64,000 nt of DNA from contig JBBQJI010000013.1 of the NCBI GenBank assembly GCA_038325765.1, forward strand, positions 71,500 through 135,499, given 5' to 3'. The DNA comes from Xiheibacterium sp038325765. Its GTDB lineage: Bacteria > Myxococcota_A > Polyangia > Nannocystales > Nannocystaceae. Shown one piece after another: positions 36,632 to 46,008 of this stretch (the first letter of the stretch is position 1; each line of letters starts with the position of its first letter). Both the position numbers and the translations under genes were made by a program. The notes beneath the pieces are model-generated. The model was not told the origin of the DNA, made no database searches, and was given only the letters and a program-made list of their open reading frames with translations.

Positions 36632-36743
36632 CGCACGAGCCCGCGGCGCGAGAAGCCGTCATCCGCGGCGCATCCTAGCAGGTCTGCGGAAGCCGTCCCG
36701 CTGCTTTCTGGCCTTCGGGCCCGCGCCGCGCTCTACTTCCGCC

Positions 36744-37388
36744 ATGGACCTGCGAAAAGCCCTGGTGTGCATCGCCGCACTCGCGGGCGCGTGCTCGTTC
36801 TTCGAGGAGCTGCAGTCGGCCGAGTCGGCCGAGGACGGCGGCTCGGGCACCGGCAACGGCACCGGCAACGCGAGCAGCGGCAACGCGAGCAGCGGCACTT
36901 CCGACGGTGACGCTCCGTGCACGATCGCCAGCCACGATCGCTGCCTAAATCAGGACACCTTGCAGACGTGCGACGAGCCCAGCGGCGAGGTCACGGTGTC
37001 GTCGTGCAACGCGCTGTGCACGGGCACGCTCAACTTCAGCTGCGTGATCGCCAGCGCCGAGGTCCAGCACGGCTGCTGGTGCGTCGTCCCTGGCGAGATC
37101 GAGCGGCTCAACTGCACCGAGCTCGAGGAGTGCCTGCTCGCGTGCTCGGCCGCGACCACCACCGCGTGCGCGGACGCCTGCTTCGATCGCACCGACGCCG
37201 GCACCATCCGCACCTACGGAGCGCTGGTCGCGTGCGCGCACCAGGGCTGCGACGACGGCTGCCGCGAGAGCCCCGAGGGGTGCTCTGCGTGCATCTCGAC
37301 GGCCATCGCATCGGGCACCGGCGACTGCGCCCTCGAGCGGTCGGTGTGCGATGCCGATGCCCCGACCGACCCGTGGTTCCCGGAGTAA
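36744..37388 (+). CDS. Cys-rich lipoprotein
   Basis: A 214-aa lipoprotein. The signal peptide (LVCIAALAGAC) ends at Cys 17. A Gly/Ser/Asn/Thr linker of about 45 residues follows, then a region with about 20 cysteines in short loops (CTIASHDRC, QTCDEPSGEV, CWCVVPGE, CTELEECLLAC). It probably lies on the outer surface or in the periplasm. Function unknown. It ends three bases before the alpha/beta hydrolase gene and is likely co-transcribed. The ATG at 36744 fits the signal peptide. Confidence 0.8.
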   Translation: MDLRKALVCIAALAGACSFFEELQSAESAEDGGSGTGNGTGNASSGNASSGTSDGDAPCTIASHDRCLNQDTLQTCDEPSGEVTVSSCNALCTGTLNFSCVIASAEVQHGCWCVVPGEIERLNCTELEECLLACSAATTTACADACFDRTDAGTIRTYGALVACAHQGCDDGCRESPEGCSACISTAIASGTGDCALERSVCDADAPTDPWFPE

Positions 37389-37391
37389 CCC

Positions 37392-38252
37392 ATGCCCGAG
37401 TGGATCGAGATCCCCGACGCCGCAGCGGAAGGCACTCGAGGCCGCGTCCGCGTCGACCGCCGCGCGCCGCCGCAGCCCTCGGACAAGGCCGTGGTCGTGC
37501 TGGTCGGCGGTATGACCCAGACGCTGTCCAGCTGGGGCGCGCAGTTGCGGCCGCTCGCCGAGGATCGGCCCGTGCTCGCCTACGAGGCCCGCGGTCAGGG
37601 CTCGACCGAGCTCTCCCTCGACGATTGCACCTTGGGCCGCCACGTCGACGACTTCGTCGCCCTGCACGCGGCGCTCGATCTGCCAGGCCCCGTCGATCTG
37701 TGCGGCTTCTCGTTCGGGGGCCGGCTCGCCCTCGCCGTCGCCGCGCGCTGCCCCCACCTGGTGCGGCGGCTGGTCCTCACCGGCGTGGCCCTCGACCGCG
37801 GCATCGTCGGCCGCCTGATCGTGCAGGGTTGGGTCGCCGCGCTGGGCACGGGCAATCTCGAGGCCCTCGCGCGCGTCAGCCTGCCCGACATCCTCGGCCC
37901 CGCGTACCTGGCCAAGCACGAGGCGCTGATCGAGCCGATGGTACGGGCGTCGATCGAGCGCAACCGGTATGCCGGCGTGCTCGCGCTGATGCGGGCCACG
38001 CTGGATCTGCCGCCGGACTCGCCGTGGGCGACGCTGGCCCTTGCCGCGCAGGTCCGCGCCGCGAGGGTCCCCACGGTGTGCATCGGCGGCGCGCTCGATC
38101 GGCTCGCACCCCCCGCCGACGTCGCGGCCCTCGCGACGCTGCTGGGCGCCGCCGCCGAGGTCATCGACGACGTCGGCCACACCGTCGCCATCGAAGCGCC
38201 GCACGACTGGCGCGCGCGCGTGGTCGCGTTCCTCGACGCGCGGGACGCCTGA
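37392..38252 (+). CDS. Alpha/beta hydrolase
   Basis: A 286-aa hydrolase. The core strand VVVLVGGMTQTLSSWG has the oxyanion-type GG. The nucleophile Ser lies in CGFSFGGRLAL, the acid in GGALDRLAPP and the His in VGHTVAIE. It fits the broad esterase/lyase family of small alpha/beta hydrolases. The substrate is not predictable. It lies between a lipoprotein and aroC, 12 bp before the latter, as part of one operon. Confidence 0.88.
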   Translation: MPEWIEIPDAAAEGTRGRVRVDRRAPPQPSDKAVVVLVGGMTQTLSSWGAQLRPLAEDRPVLAYEARGQGSTELSLDDCTLGRHVDDFVALHAALDLPGPVDLCGFSFGGRLALAVAARCPHLVRRLVLTGVALDRGIVGRLIVQGWVAALGTGNLEALARVSLPDILGPAYLAKHEALIEPMVRASIERNRYAGVLALMRATLDLPPDSPWATLALAAQVRAARVPTVCIGGALDRLAPPADVAALATLLGAAAEVIDDVGHTVAIEAPHDWRARVVAFLDARDA

Positions 38253-38264
38253 TACACTCCGCCC

Positions 38265-39383
38265 GTGGCGGGTAACTCGTTCGGCCAGCGATTCCGCGTC
38301 ACCACGTTCGGTGAGTCGCACGGCGGTGGTGTGGGCGTCGTCGTAGACGGCTGCCCTGCCGGCCACCCGTTCCCCAACGACCGCATCGCCGCCCAGCTCG
38401 CGCGCCGGCGCCCCGGCCAGCCCCTCACCTCGCAGCGCCGCGAGGCCGACGCCATCGAGGTGCTCTCGGGGATCGACCCCGACACGCAGCACACCCTCGG
38501 CACGCCGATCGCCATGATGGTGCGCAACACCGACGCCAAGTCCGGCGACTACACGTCGTTGCGCGACGGCTACCGCCCCTCGCACGCGGACTTCACCTAC
38601 GACGCGCGCTTCGGTCTGCGCTTCGTCGCCGGCGGCGGTCGGGCCTCGGCCCGCGAGACAGTCGCGCGCGTCGCCGCCGGCGCCCTCGCCGAGGACCTGC
38701 TGCACCGCTGGCGCGGCATCGAGATCGTCGCGTGGGTGGACCGCGTCCACGACGTCGACGCGACGGACATCGATGGCGAGTCCCTCGACCGCACGCAGGT
38801 CGACGCCCACGCGGTGCGCTGCCCCGATGCCACCGCCGCGGCGGCGATGACCGCCGCGATCGAGGACGCGCGCCGGCGCGGCGACACCGTCGGCGGCATC
38901 GTGCGGGCGGTGGTGCGCGGCGTGCCGGCCGGGCTCGGCGAGCCCGTGTTCGACAAGCTCACCGCCGAGCTCGCCCACGCGATGATGAGCCTCCCCGCCT
39001 CGCGCGGCTTCGAGATCGGCGAGGGCTTCGCCGCCACCCGCATGCGCGGCACCACCCACAACGACGCCTTCATCCCCGCCCCCGAGCGGGCGCCCGGGCC
39101 ACCGGTCGCCACACGCACCAATCACAGCGGCGGGATCCAAGGCGGCATCAGCAACGGCGAAACCATCCGCTTCGCCGTGGCGTTCAAACCGGTGGCCACC
39201 GTGTTCGTGCCTCAGGACACCGTGACCCGCGATGGCGAGCCCATGGTGCTTCAATCGCGTGGCCGCCACGATCCGTGCGTGCTGCCGCGAGCCGTGCCGA
39301 TGGTCGAGGCGATGGCGGCGCTCGTGATCGTCGACCAGCTCCTGCGCCAGCTCGGTGCGCGCGTCGAGGTGCTCGACCCATGA
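38265..39383 (+). CDS. aroC: Chorismate synthase
   Basis: Makes chorismate from EPSP using reduced FMN, the last common step for aromatic amino acids. The 372-aa protein shows SFGQRFRVTTFGESHGGGVGVVVDGCPAG at the start, then GGGRASARETVARV, and the C-terminal HDPCVLPRAVPMVEAM with its conserved residues. The start is GTG; a TACACT box ends 6 nt before it, so it may also have its own promoter. Its stop overlaps the next gene's ATG. Confidence 0.97.
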   Translation: MAGNSFGQRFRVTTFGESHGGGVGVVVDGCPAGHPFPNDRIAAQLARRRPGQPLTSQRREADAIEVLSGIDPDTQHTLGTPIAMMVRNTDAKSGDYTSLRDGYRPSHADFTYDARFGLRFVAGGGRASARETVARVAAGALAEDLLHRWRGIEIVAWVDRVHDVDATDIDGESLDRTQVDAHAVRCPDATAAAAMTAAIEDARRRGDTVGGIVRAVVRGVPAGLGEPVFDKLTAELAHAMMSLPASRGFEIGEGFAATRMRGTTHNDAFIPAPERAPGPPVATRTNHSGGIQGGISNGETIRFAVAFKPVATVFVPQDTVTRDGEPMVLQSRGRHDPCVLPRAVPMVEAMAALVIVDQLLRQLGARVEVLDP

Positions 39384-39964
39384 GCTTCGAGGTGCTCCCT
39401 GGGGGCAAGCCGCGCCACGCCCCCGATCGGCGCATCCTCGCCGCCGGCGCGCCGCCATCGCCCAGCGTGGTGCCGCTCGACCTCGCCCGTCACCTCGAGT
39501 TCGGCCAGGCGCTGGCGTGGTGGGGCGACAAGTCGCAGATCGATCGCGGACCGATCATGGTCGCGGCGAGCCTCGTCGTGCTCCTGCTCGTGCTCGTCAC
39601 GCTGTTCGTCCCGCAGTTCTGGCTGCAGCCCTTCGATCAGCTGTGGCAACCGCTGCTCGCCGTGAGCCTGCCCGTGGCCTTCGCCATCCTCCGCGAGCGC
39701 CTGAGCCGACGCGCGGTGATGGTCACGGACACCGCGGTGATCGAGGTCGACATGGAGGGCCGCAGCGCCAGGCTCGCCTTCGACAACGTGCGATCGGTGC
39801 GCCGCGACGTGCTGCGCGGCGGGCTACGGCTCGAGGGCGCCAAGGCGGTCGTGCGCATCCCCGGTCCGCTGGTCGACGACGCGCGGCTGGCCATCGCGAG
39901 CCAGCGACGCGGACGCGTGCAGACCCGCGAGGGCCTCGACGATCCGACGCGGTGGCTGCCGTGA
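39380..39964 (+). CDS. Membrane protein with PH-like C-terminal domain
   Basis: A 194-aa protein. Residues 60-85 and 95-110 are hydrophobic (PIMVAASLVVLLLVLVTLFV). The last 80 residues (RRAVMVTDTAVIEVDMEGRSARLAFDNVRSVRRDVLRGGLRLEG) have the strand pattern of a bacterial PH domain. Function unknown. It lies between aroC and proB, overlapping both (ATGA with aroC, GTGA with proB), so translation is likely coupled although the protein has no obvious link to amino-acid synthesis. Confidence 0.78.
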   Translation: MSFEVLPGGKPRHAPDRRILAAGAPPSPSVVPLDLARHLEFGQALAWWGDKSQIDRGPIMVAASLVVLLLVLVTLFVPQFWLQPFDQLWQPLLAVSLPVAFAILRERLSRRAVMVTDTAVIEVDMEGRSARLAFDNVRSVRRDVLRGGLRLEGAKAVVRIPGPLVDDARLAIASQRRGRVQTREGLDDPTRWLP

Positions 39965-41136
39965 CGCCGCCGCGCACGACGCTCGCCGCGGCACGCCGAA
40001 TCGTGGTGAAGCTGGGCACGCGCGTGGTCACACACGACGGCATCGAGCTCGCCGCCGGTCGCGTCCACGGACTGGTCGAAGAGCTCGCGCGGTGGCGCCG
40101 TCGCGGGCTCGAGGTGGTGCTGGTCTCGAGCGGTGCGGTCGGCATGGGCATGCGCGCGCTCGCCCTGCCCGAGCGCCCGCAGTCGCTGGGTCTGCGCCAG
40201 GCCTGCGCGGCGGTGGGCCAGGGCCATCTCATGGGCCTGTACACCCAGGCATTCGCGCAGCTCGGCGTCACCGCGGCGCAGGTGCTGCTCACCCAAGATG
40301 ATCTCGCCGATCGCGATCGGGCGCTGTGCGTGCGCACCACCTTGATGCGCCTGCTCGAGCTCGGCGCCCTGCCGATCCTGAACGAGAACGACAGCGTCAG
40401 CGTGCGCGAGTTGGTGACGGTGCGCATCGCCGACGGCGGTCAGGCGCCCGAGGTCGCGTTCGGTGACAACGACGGCCTGTCGGCCCTGGTCGCCCGCGCC
40501 CTCGATGCCGACCTGCTGATCCTGCTGACCGACGTGGATGGCCTGTACACCGCCAACCCCAGCGTCGATCCCGGCGCCACGCGGATCCCAGCCCTGGTCG
40601 GCATCGGCGGCGACGACGTCGCCCTCACCGGCGGCACCAGCACCGGGGGCACCGGCGGCATGGCGAGCAAGCTCGAGGCCGCACGATTGGTGACCGAGCA
40701 CGGCATCCCGGCGGTCATCTGCAGCGGCGACACCCACAACGTGCTCGATCGGGTGCTCGCCGGCGACGACGTCGGCACCATCGTCTGGCCGTCGGCGCCC
40801 AGGCCGGCCCGGCGACGCACCATCGCCCACGCGCCGCGCACCGGTGCACTCGTCGTCAACGACGGCGCTCTCGCGGCGCTGGTCGATCGCAAGGCGTCGC
40901 TGCTGCCGGTCGGAGTGCTCGTCGTCGAGGGCGCCTTCGAGCGTGGCGACGTCGTCGAGATCCGCGATCGATCCGGCCGCGTGTTCGGCCGCGGCCTGGT
41001 CAACTACGACGCCGCGGCCGCCCGCGCGCTGGCGGGCCACAATAGCGCCGAGATCGACGCGATCCTCGGCTATCGCGGCTACGATGCACTGATCACGCGC
41101 GACAACCTCGTGCTCACGGCGGGGGATCGCAAGTAG
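39961..41136 (+). CDS. proB: Glutamate 5-kinase
   Basis: Phosphorylates glutamate at the gamma-carboxyl, the first step of proline synthesis. The 391-aa protein has the kinase start RRIVVKLGTRVV, then VLVSSGAVGMGM, LNENDSVSV, FGDNDGLSALVA and GTGGMASKLEAA. A C-terminal PUA domain follows (after GALVVNDGALAAL). The start is GTG overlapping the preceding stop. It lies 11 bp before proA. The family is feedback-inhibited by proline. Confidence 0.96.
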   Translation: MTPPRTTLAAARRIVVKLGTRVVTHDGIELAAGRVHGLVEELARWRRRGLEVVLVSSGAVGMGMRALALPERPQSLGLRQACAAVGQGHLMGLYTQAFAQLGVTAAQVLLTQDDLADRDRALCVRTTLMRLLELGALPILNENDSVSVRELVTVRIADGGQAPEVAFGDNDGLSALVARALDADLLILLTDVDGLYTANPSVDPGATRIPALVGIGGDDVALTGGTSTGGTGGMASKLEAARLVTEHGIPAVICSGDTHNVLDRVLAGDDVGTIVWPSAPRPARRRTIAHAPRTGALVVNDGALAALVDRKASLLPVGVLVVEGAFERGDVVEIRDRSGRVFGRGLVNYDAAAARALAGHNSAEIDAILGYRGYDALITRDNLVLTAGDRK

Positions 41137-41147
41137 GAGCAGGGGCG

Positions 41148-42458
41148 ATGGACGACAGACACGAGGCGATCGCACAGGCGGCCCGGGCCGCGCGCCGGGC
41201 GGGTTGGATCCTCGGCCAGATCGGCGGCCCCGAGCGCCGCCAGATCCTGCTGGCGATGGGCGACCTGCTCGAGCGACCCGATCTGCGCGGCGCCGTACTG
41301 CGGGCCAACGCCCTCGATGTCGAGGTCGCCGAGGCCGCCCGTCTTCGCGGTGAGTTCGGCCAGGCCCTCGTCGACCGCCTGGTGCTCGACGAGCGCAAGC
41401 TCGCGGGCGTGATCGACGGCCTGCGCCAGCTCGCGTCGCAGGCCGATCCGCTCGGCAAGGTCGCGGTCGACCGCGACCTGGACGATGGCCTACACCTGCG
41501 CCGCGTCGCCTGCCCGCTCGGCGTCGTGGCGGTGGTCTTCGAGGCCCGCCCCGACGCGGTGGTGCAGATCGCCGGGCTCGCCGTGCGCAGCGGCAACGCG
41601 GTGGTGCTCAAGGGTGGGCGCGAGGCCGCCCGCACCAACGCGGCGCTGGTCGAGATCCTGCGCCGCGCCGTGGCCGACCAGGGCTTCGATCCGGGCGCGC
41701 TGGTCCTGCTCGAGGATCGCGCCGACGTCGCCGTCATGCTCACGCTCGAGCGCGACATCGATCTCGTGGTCGCGCGCGGATCGTCGGAGTTCGTCCGCCA
41801 CATCCGCGAAGTCAGCCGCATCCCCGTGCTCGCCCACGCCGAGGGCGTGTGTCACCTCGTGCTGCACGGCAGCGCCGATCCGACGATGGCCGCGCGCATC
41901 GCCGTCGACGCCAAGTGTGCCTACCCGGCGGCCTGCAACGCGATCGAGACCCTGCTGTGGATGCCCGGGGCCGAGGCTGCGCTCGATGCATGCGTCGCCG
42001 CGCTGCTGGCCCAGGGCGTCGAGCTGCGGGCATGCGCAGAGACCCTCGCCCGCCATCCCCAACTCGTCGCCGCGGGCGCCGGCGATTTCGGCCACGAGTT
42101 CGGCGCGAAGATCCTCGCCATCGCCCGCACGGGCGATCTCGCCGGCGCGCTCGCGCACGTCGAGCAGCACGGCTCGGGCCACACCGACGCGATCATCGCC
42201 GACGACGACACGGCGGCGGCCGAGTTCCTCGCCCGCGTCGACGCGGCCTGCGTGTTCCACAACGCGAGCACGCGCTTTGCCGACGGCTATCGGTTCGGGC
42301 TCGGCGCCGAGGTCGGCATCAGCACCACCAAACTCCATGCCCGTGGCCCGGTCGGCGCCGAGGGGCTGGTCACCTATCGCTGGTTGTTGCGCGGCACCGG
42401 ACAGATCGCCGGCGACTACGGCCCCGGACTGCGGCGGTTCAAGCACCGCGACCGCTGA
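41148..42458 (+). CDS. proA: Gamma-glutamyl phosphate reductase
   Basis: Reduces gamma-glutamyl phosphate to glutamate-5-semialdehyde with NADPH. The 436-aa protein has the aldehyde-dehydrogenase-like features LGVVAVVFEARPDAVVQIAGL, SGNAVVLKGGREA and the catalytic-Cys region VDAKCAYPAACNA. It ends with GPVGAEGLVTYRW. The stop codon TGA forms the start of the 82-bp repeat element (TGAGAGAGCGA). Confidence 0.97.
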   Translation: MDDRHEAIAQAARAARRAGWILGQIGGPERRQILLAMGDLLERPDLRGAVLRANALDVEVAEAARLRGEFGQALVDRLVLDERKLAGVIDGLRQLASQADPLGKVAVDRDLDDGLHLRRVACPLGVVAVVFEARPDAVVQIAGLAVRSGNAVVLKGGREAARTNAALVEILRRAVADQGFDPGALVLLEDRADVAVMLTLERDIDLVVARGSSEFVRHIREVSRIPVLAHAEGVCHLVLHGSADPTMAARIAVDAKCAYPAACNAIETLLWMPGAEAALDACVAALLAQGVELRACAETLARHPQLVAAGAGDFGHEFGAKILAIARTGDLAGALAHVEQHGSGHTDAIIADDDTAAAEFLARVDAACVFHNASTRFADGYRFGLGAEVGISTTKLHARGPVGAEGLVTYRWLLRGTGQIAGDYGPGLRRFKHRDR

Positions 42459-42714
42459 GAGAGCGACAGCGACAGCGACTGGGAGGGGGAAGGTTCCGCC
42501 GGGCTTTGCCCGGCGGAAGGGGGACCGGGCCGGTCCCCCAGAAGGACGGAGCGACAGCGACTGGAAGGGGCAAGGTTCCGCCGGGCTTTGCCCGGTGGAA
42601 GGGCGACCGGGCCGGTCCCCCAGAAGGACGGAGCGACAGCGACTGGGAGGGGCAAGGTTCCGCCGGGCTTTGCCCGGTGGAAGGGGGACCGGGCCGGTCC
42701 CCCAGAAGGACGGA
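42456..42714 (+). repeat. Three tandem copies of an 82-bp hairpin element
   Basis: Copies run 42469-42550, 42551-42632 and 42633-42714, preceded by a lead-in that starts with the proA stop codon. Each copy has a Gly/Ser-type GCGACAGCGA lead, an 11-bp stem (TTCCGCCGGGC, TTT loop, GCCCGGCGGAA at 42494-42518 in copy 1) and a second inverted repeat (GGGGGACCGG at 42519-42539). Copies 2 and 3 differ by G-to-T changes that keep wobble pairing. It lies between the convergent proA and hpf genes. A deleted copy sits after glyS. Confidence 0.93.
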
Positions 42715-42747
42715 GCCGAGGAGCGCAGCGACGGAGGGAGCGTCGGG

Positions 42748-42770
42748 CCGCGGAGGCGAAGCCCCCGCGG
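42748..42770. terminator. Hairpin after hpf
   Basis: CCGCGGAGGC, a GAA loop and GCCCCCGCGG: a 10-bp stem with one mismatch, starting 23 bp after the hpf stop (minus strand). No T-run follows, so termination by this hairpin alone is uncertain. Confidence 0.45.
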
Positions 42771-42793
42771 TGCCCGTGTCCACCCGCCCCGCG

Positions 42794-43162
42794 TTACGTG
42801 GGCAGCACCTCGGTGATCCGCAGGTTGGATCCCGACGTGCTCGGGTTGTGCCGCTCGACGTACGACTGCAGCTGCCGCTGCGCGGCACTGAAGGCGTCCC
42901 GTAGGGCGATGCCCATGTCCTCGTGCTCGGAGATCTGCGGATCGCGGGTCACGACGATCTCGTCACCAGGGACGGAGAGCTCGATCCGCACGTGGTACGT
43001 GTTGCCCTTGTGGTGATGCTTGTGGGGCGACTCGACGACCACCCGGCAGCCGGTGATCTTGTCGAAGAACTTGTCGAGCTTCGCGGCTTTCGCGCGAATC
43101 CGTTCTTCGATCTCGTCGGTGCGGACGACATTGCGGAACGTGATCTCGAGTGGCAGCTTCAT
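42794..43162 (-). CDS. hpf: Ribosome hibernation promoting factor
   Basis: A 122-aa ribosome-binding protein of the HPF/RaiA family that inactivates ribosomes in stationary phase. LPLEITFRNVVRTDEIEERIRAKAAKLDKFFDKITGCRVVVE, then the basic PHKHHHKGNTYHVRIELSVPG and EDMGIALRDAFSAAQRQLQSY match the S30AE domain. It is the short-to-medium form: it lacks the long-HPF C-terminal dimerisation domain. The start at 43162 has an AAGGAA site 7 nt upstream. It converges on proA. Confidence 0.92.
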   Translation of the reverse strand: MKLPLEITFRNVVRTDEIEERIRAKAAKLDKFFDKITGCRVVVESPHKHHHKGNTYHVRIELSVPGDEIVVTRDPQISEHEDMGIALRDAFSAAQRQLQSYVERHNPSTSGSNLRITEVLPT

Positions 43163-43556
43163 TGGCGTTCCTTTCACATCGAGTGCTCGCGCCCACGGTG
43201 CGAAGGCACCGCATCACGTCGAGCCTCGTCATGGTTACACGGCAGGGGCAACCAGGTTTCATGATGAACCATGGTGGTGGCCATCTGCCAGGGAGAAACG
43301 TGCGCAGCGGTTGCAGAAGTTTCTGCGCCGCCGCGGCGTCGTTGCAAAACGGTGTTCGTTCGGCCAGCTGCATCACCGACGCGGCACTGCGTGGGGGGGT
43401 TGGGGGGCCGTGGCGGGTCGGGCCGTGGCGGGTCGGGCCGTGGCGGGTCGGGCCCGGGCGCCGCGCGTCAGCGCGCGGGCGGGACGGCGGGGCCCGGGCG
43501 TGTCGACCCGCCCGCCCGCATCGGCCCGACATAGGCCCTGCCCAGCGTCTGGGCCG
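43163..43556. other. Intergenic region upstream of hpf
   Basis: About 390 bp between hpf and the HAD gene. It holds three perfect tandem copies of the 15-mer GCCGTGGCGGGTCGG at 43407-43451. I looked for a sigma-54-type promoter for hpf and found no good match. The open frames here have no recognisable protein and poor starts; I see no gene. Confidence 0.6.
43407..43451. repeat. 15-bp tandem repeat, three copies
   Basis: GCCGTGGCGGGTCGG occurs three times in a row (43407, 43422, 43437). It lies about 245 bp upstream of hpf and about 105 bp beyond the HAD gene's stop codon. No function is evident. Confidence 0.95.
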
Positions 43557-44141
43557 CTACAGGAGCCCGCGCGCGGCCAGGTCCGCGGTCAGGCTGGCGG
43601 CGTCGACGAACCGCACTGCGTCCATGCCGACCGCCCGCGCACCCGCGCAGTTGGCCTCCCGATCGTCCACGAACAGACACGCATCCGGCGCGACCCCGAG
43701 CCGCGAGAGCACCACCTCGTAGGCGGCGCGATCGGGCTTTCGCGCCCCCGTCTCACACGACACGAACGTCCATGGCACCCACCGCGAGAGCTCGAGCTTG
43801 GCCTCGATTAGTCGGTACCACGGCGGGTAGTTCGACAGCGCGTGCATGGCAACGTCGCGACGCAGCAGCGCATCGAGCACGGCGTCGATGCCCGGCAGCA
43901 GCACATAGGCGTCGGTCATCGCCCGCTTGAGACCGTCGACGTCGAGGCGGCGACCGTCGGCGAAGAACTGCTGCGCCAGGCCCTCCTCGTCGATGTGTCC
44001 GAGTTCGAACGACTCCCACGCGCTGGGGTGCTTGCGCGCCACCAACGTGCGAAGATCGGTGCCGAAGAACCGCGGTACCTCGACGAAGAACGGGTCGTGC
44101 ACCAACGTGCCCATCACGTCGAACAGCACGACCTCGATCAT
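43557..44141 (-). CDS. HAD-superfamily hydrolase
   Basis: A 194-aa HAD-like protein. The catalytic motif I reads LFDVMGTLV: the nucleophile Asp8 is present, but the second Asp two residues on (general acid/base in phosphatases) is replaced by Met10. Motif II is HALSNYP, motif III GARKPDRAAYEV and motif IV LFVDDREANCAGA. It may therefore not be a simple phosphatase. It is the last gene of the TetR-diiron-HAD operon. The start at 44141 is the third of three tandem ATGs; see the repeat at 44127. Confidence 0.85.
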   Translation of the reverse strand: MIEVVLFDVMGTLVHDPFFVEVPRFFGTDLRTLVARKHPSAWESFELGHIDEEGLAQQFFADGRRLDVDGLKRAMTDAYVLLPGIDAVLDALLRRDVAMHALSNYPPWYRLIEAKLELSRWVPWTFVSCETGARKPDRAAYEVVLSRLGVAPDACLFVDDREANCAGARAVGMDAVRFVDAASLTADLAARGLL

Positions 44142-44171
44142 GGCACGACCTCGATCATGGCGTGACCTCGA

Positions 44172-44177
<6 letters not shown>
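44127..44177 (-). repeat. 17-bp triplication over the HAD start codon
   Basis: Three 17-bp units, each containing CCATGATCGAGGTC on the minus strand, create ATGs at 44175, 44158 and 44141. The first ATG overlaps the diiron gene's stop (ATGA) and encodes MIEVTP before a TGA that overlaps the second ATG. The second encodes MIEVVP before a TGA that overlaps the third ATG, which is the real HAD start. Each unit also supplies a GAGG site for the next ATG. Confidence 0.95.
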
Positions 44178-45301
<1,124 letters not shown>

Positions 45302-45305
<4 letters not shown>

Positions 45306-45898
45306 GATTCGTCCTCCAACAGCAATCGTTCAGCGAGGGCGCGGGCGTGATCACCCGGGCCCCACAGTGGTCCACGGAGCTCCCCGGCGGCGACCCGCAC
45401 CAGGCCGTCGGTCACGATCTGCAAGAGCGCCGCGCGCACCGGCAGACCGGCGCGCACGATGCCCTGCCCCTGCGCGCACACGAATCGCTCGACGAGATCG
45501 ACCAGCGGCACGACCTGCTCGAGCAGGATCGCGGCCCCCGGTCCGGTGCCGTCGAGCACCTCGCGCAGCACGATGCGGGCGACGTCGGGCTCGGCCTCGA
45601 TGAACTCTAGATAGCGATCGAGCGTCGCCCGCAGTCGATCCACGAAGGGTGCGGGCTGCGAGATCGTCGCGGTGAGTGCCGCCGCCAGATTGCCGAAGCA
45701 GCGCTCGACGGCGCGGGCGTACAGCTCTTCTTTGGTGGCGAAGTGGTACAGCAGCGACGGGCGCGTGATGCCGGCGCGCGCGGCGATGTCGGCGAGGGTC
45801 GCGGGGCCGAAGCCTGCGGCGGCGAACTCCGCCCGCGCCGCGTCCAAGATCCGCTCGGGCGTGGCGGTCGCGTGGGCGCTCGCGGGGGGCCGTCCCAT
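45302..45898 (-). CDS. TetR-family repressor
   Basis: A 198-aa regulator. The helix-turn-helix is typical: RILDAARAEFAAAGFGPATLADIAARAGITRPSLLYHFATKEELYARAVE. A helical ligand domain follows. It is the first gene of an operon with the diiron and HAD genes and should be autoregulated: a near-palindromic operator fills the spacer of its own promoter. The ATG at 45898 lies 7 nt after the -10 box. Confidence 0.92.
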
Positions 45899-45905
45899 GC
45901 AGGAG

Positions 45906-45935
45906 ATCGTAATCGACCCACGGGTAGATTTGCAA
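45906..45935 (-). promoter_or_regulatory. Promoter with embedded TetR operator
   Basis: On the minus strand: TTGCAA as -35 (45930-45935), an 18-nt spacer ATCTACCCGTGGGTCGAT, and TACGAT as -10 (45906-45911). The spacer is a near-palindrome of the form ATCnACCC-nn-GGGTnGAT (positions 45912-45929), so a TetR dimer bound here would cover the promoter exactly. The -10 ends 7 nt before the ATG at 45898. Confidence 0.75.
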
Positions 45936-46008
45936 GGGCGTGCCCGGACCTGCGGGCGCGGTGGAGCCCGAGCCGAGGCCGCCCGCCGCGGGCTGCTAGC
46001 CTGGGCCC

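Noticed and set aside
36632..36743. xseB next to xseA
   Set aside because: The gap is only 112 bp and no small helical frame fits the small subunit of exonuclease VII.
42469..42714. Tandem 82-bp repeats as a CRISPR array
   Set aside because: The units are contiguous with no spacers and no cas genes are near.
43163..43400. Sigma-54 promoter for hpf
   Set aside because: hpf genes often lie near such promoters, but no TGGCAC-N5-TTGC match with correct spacing is present.
43178..43556. Small genes in the gap upstream of hpf
   Set aside because: Open frames exist on both strands but show no ribosome-binding site, no known motif, and run through the 15-bp repeat.
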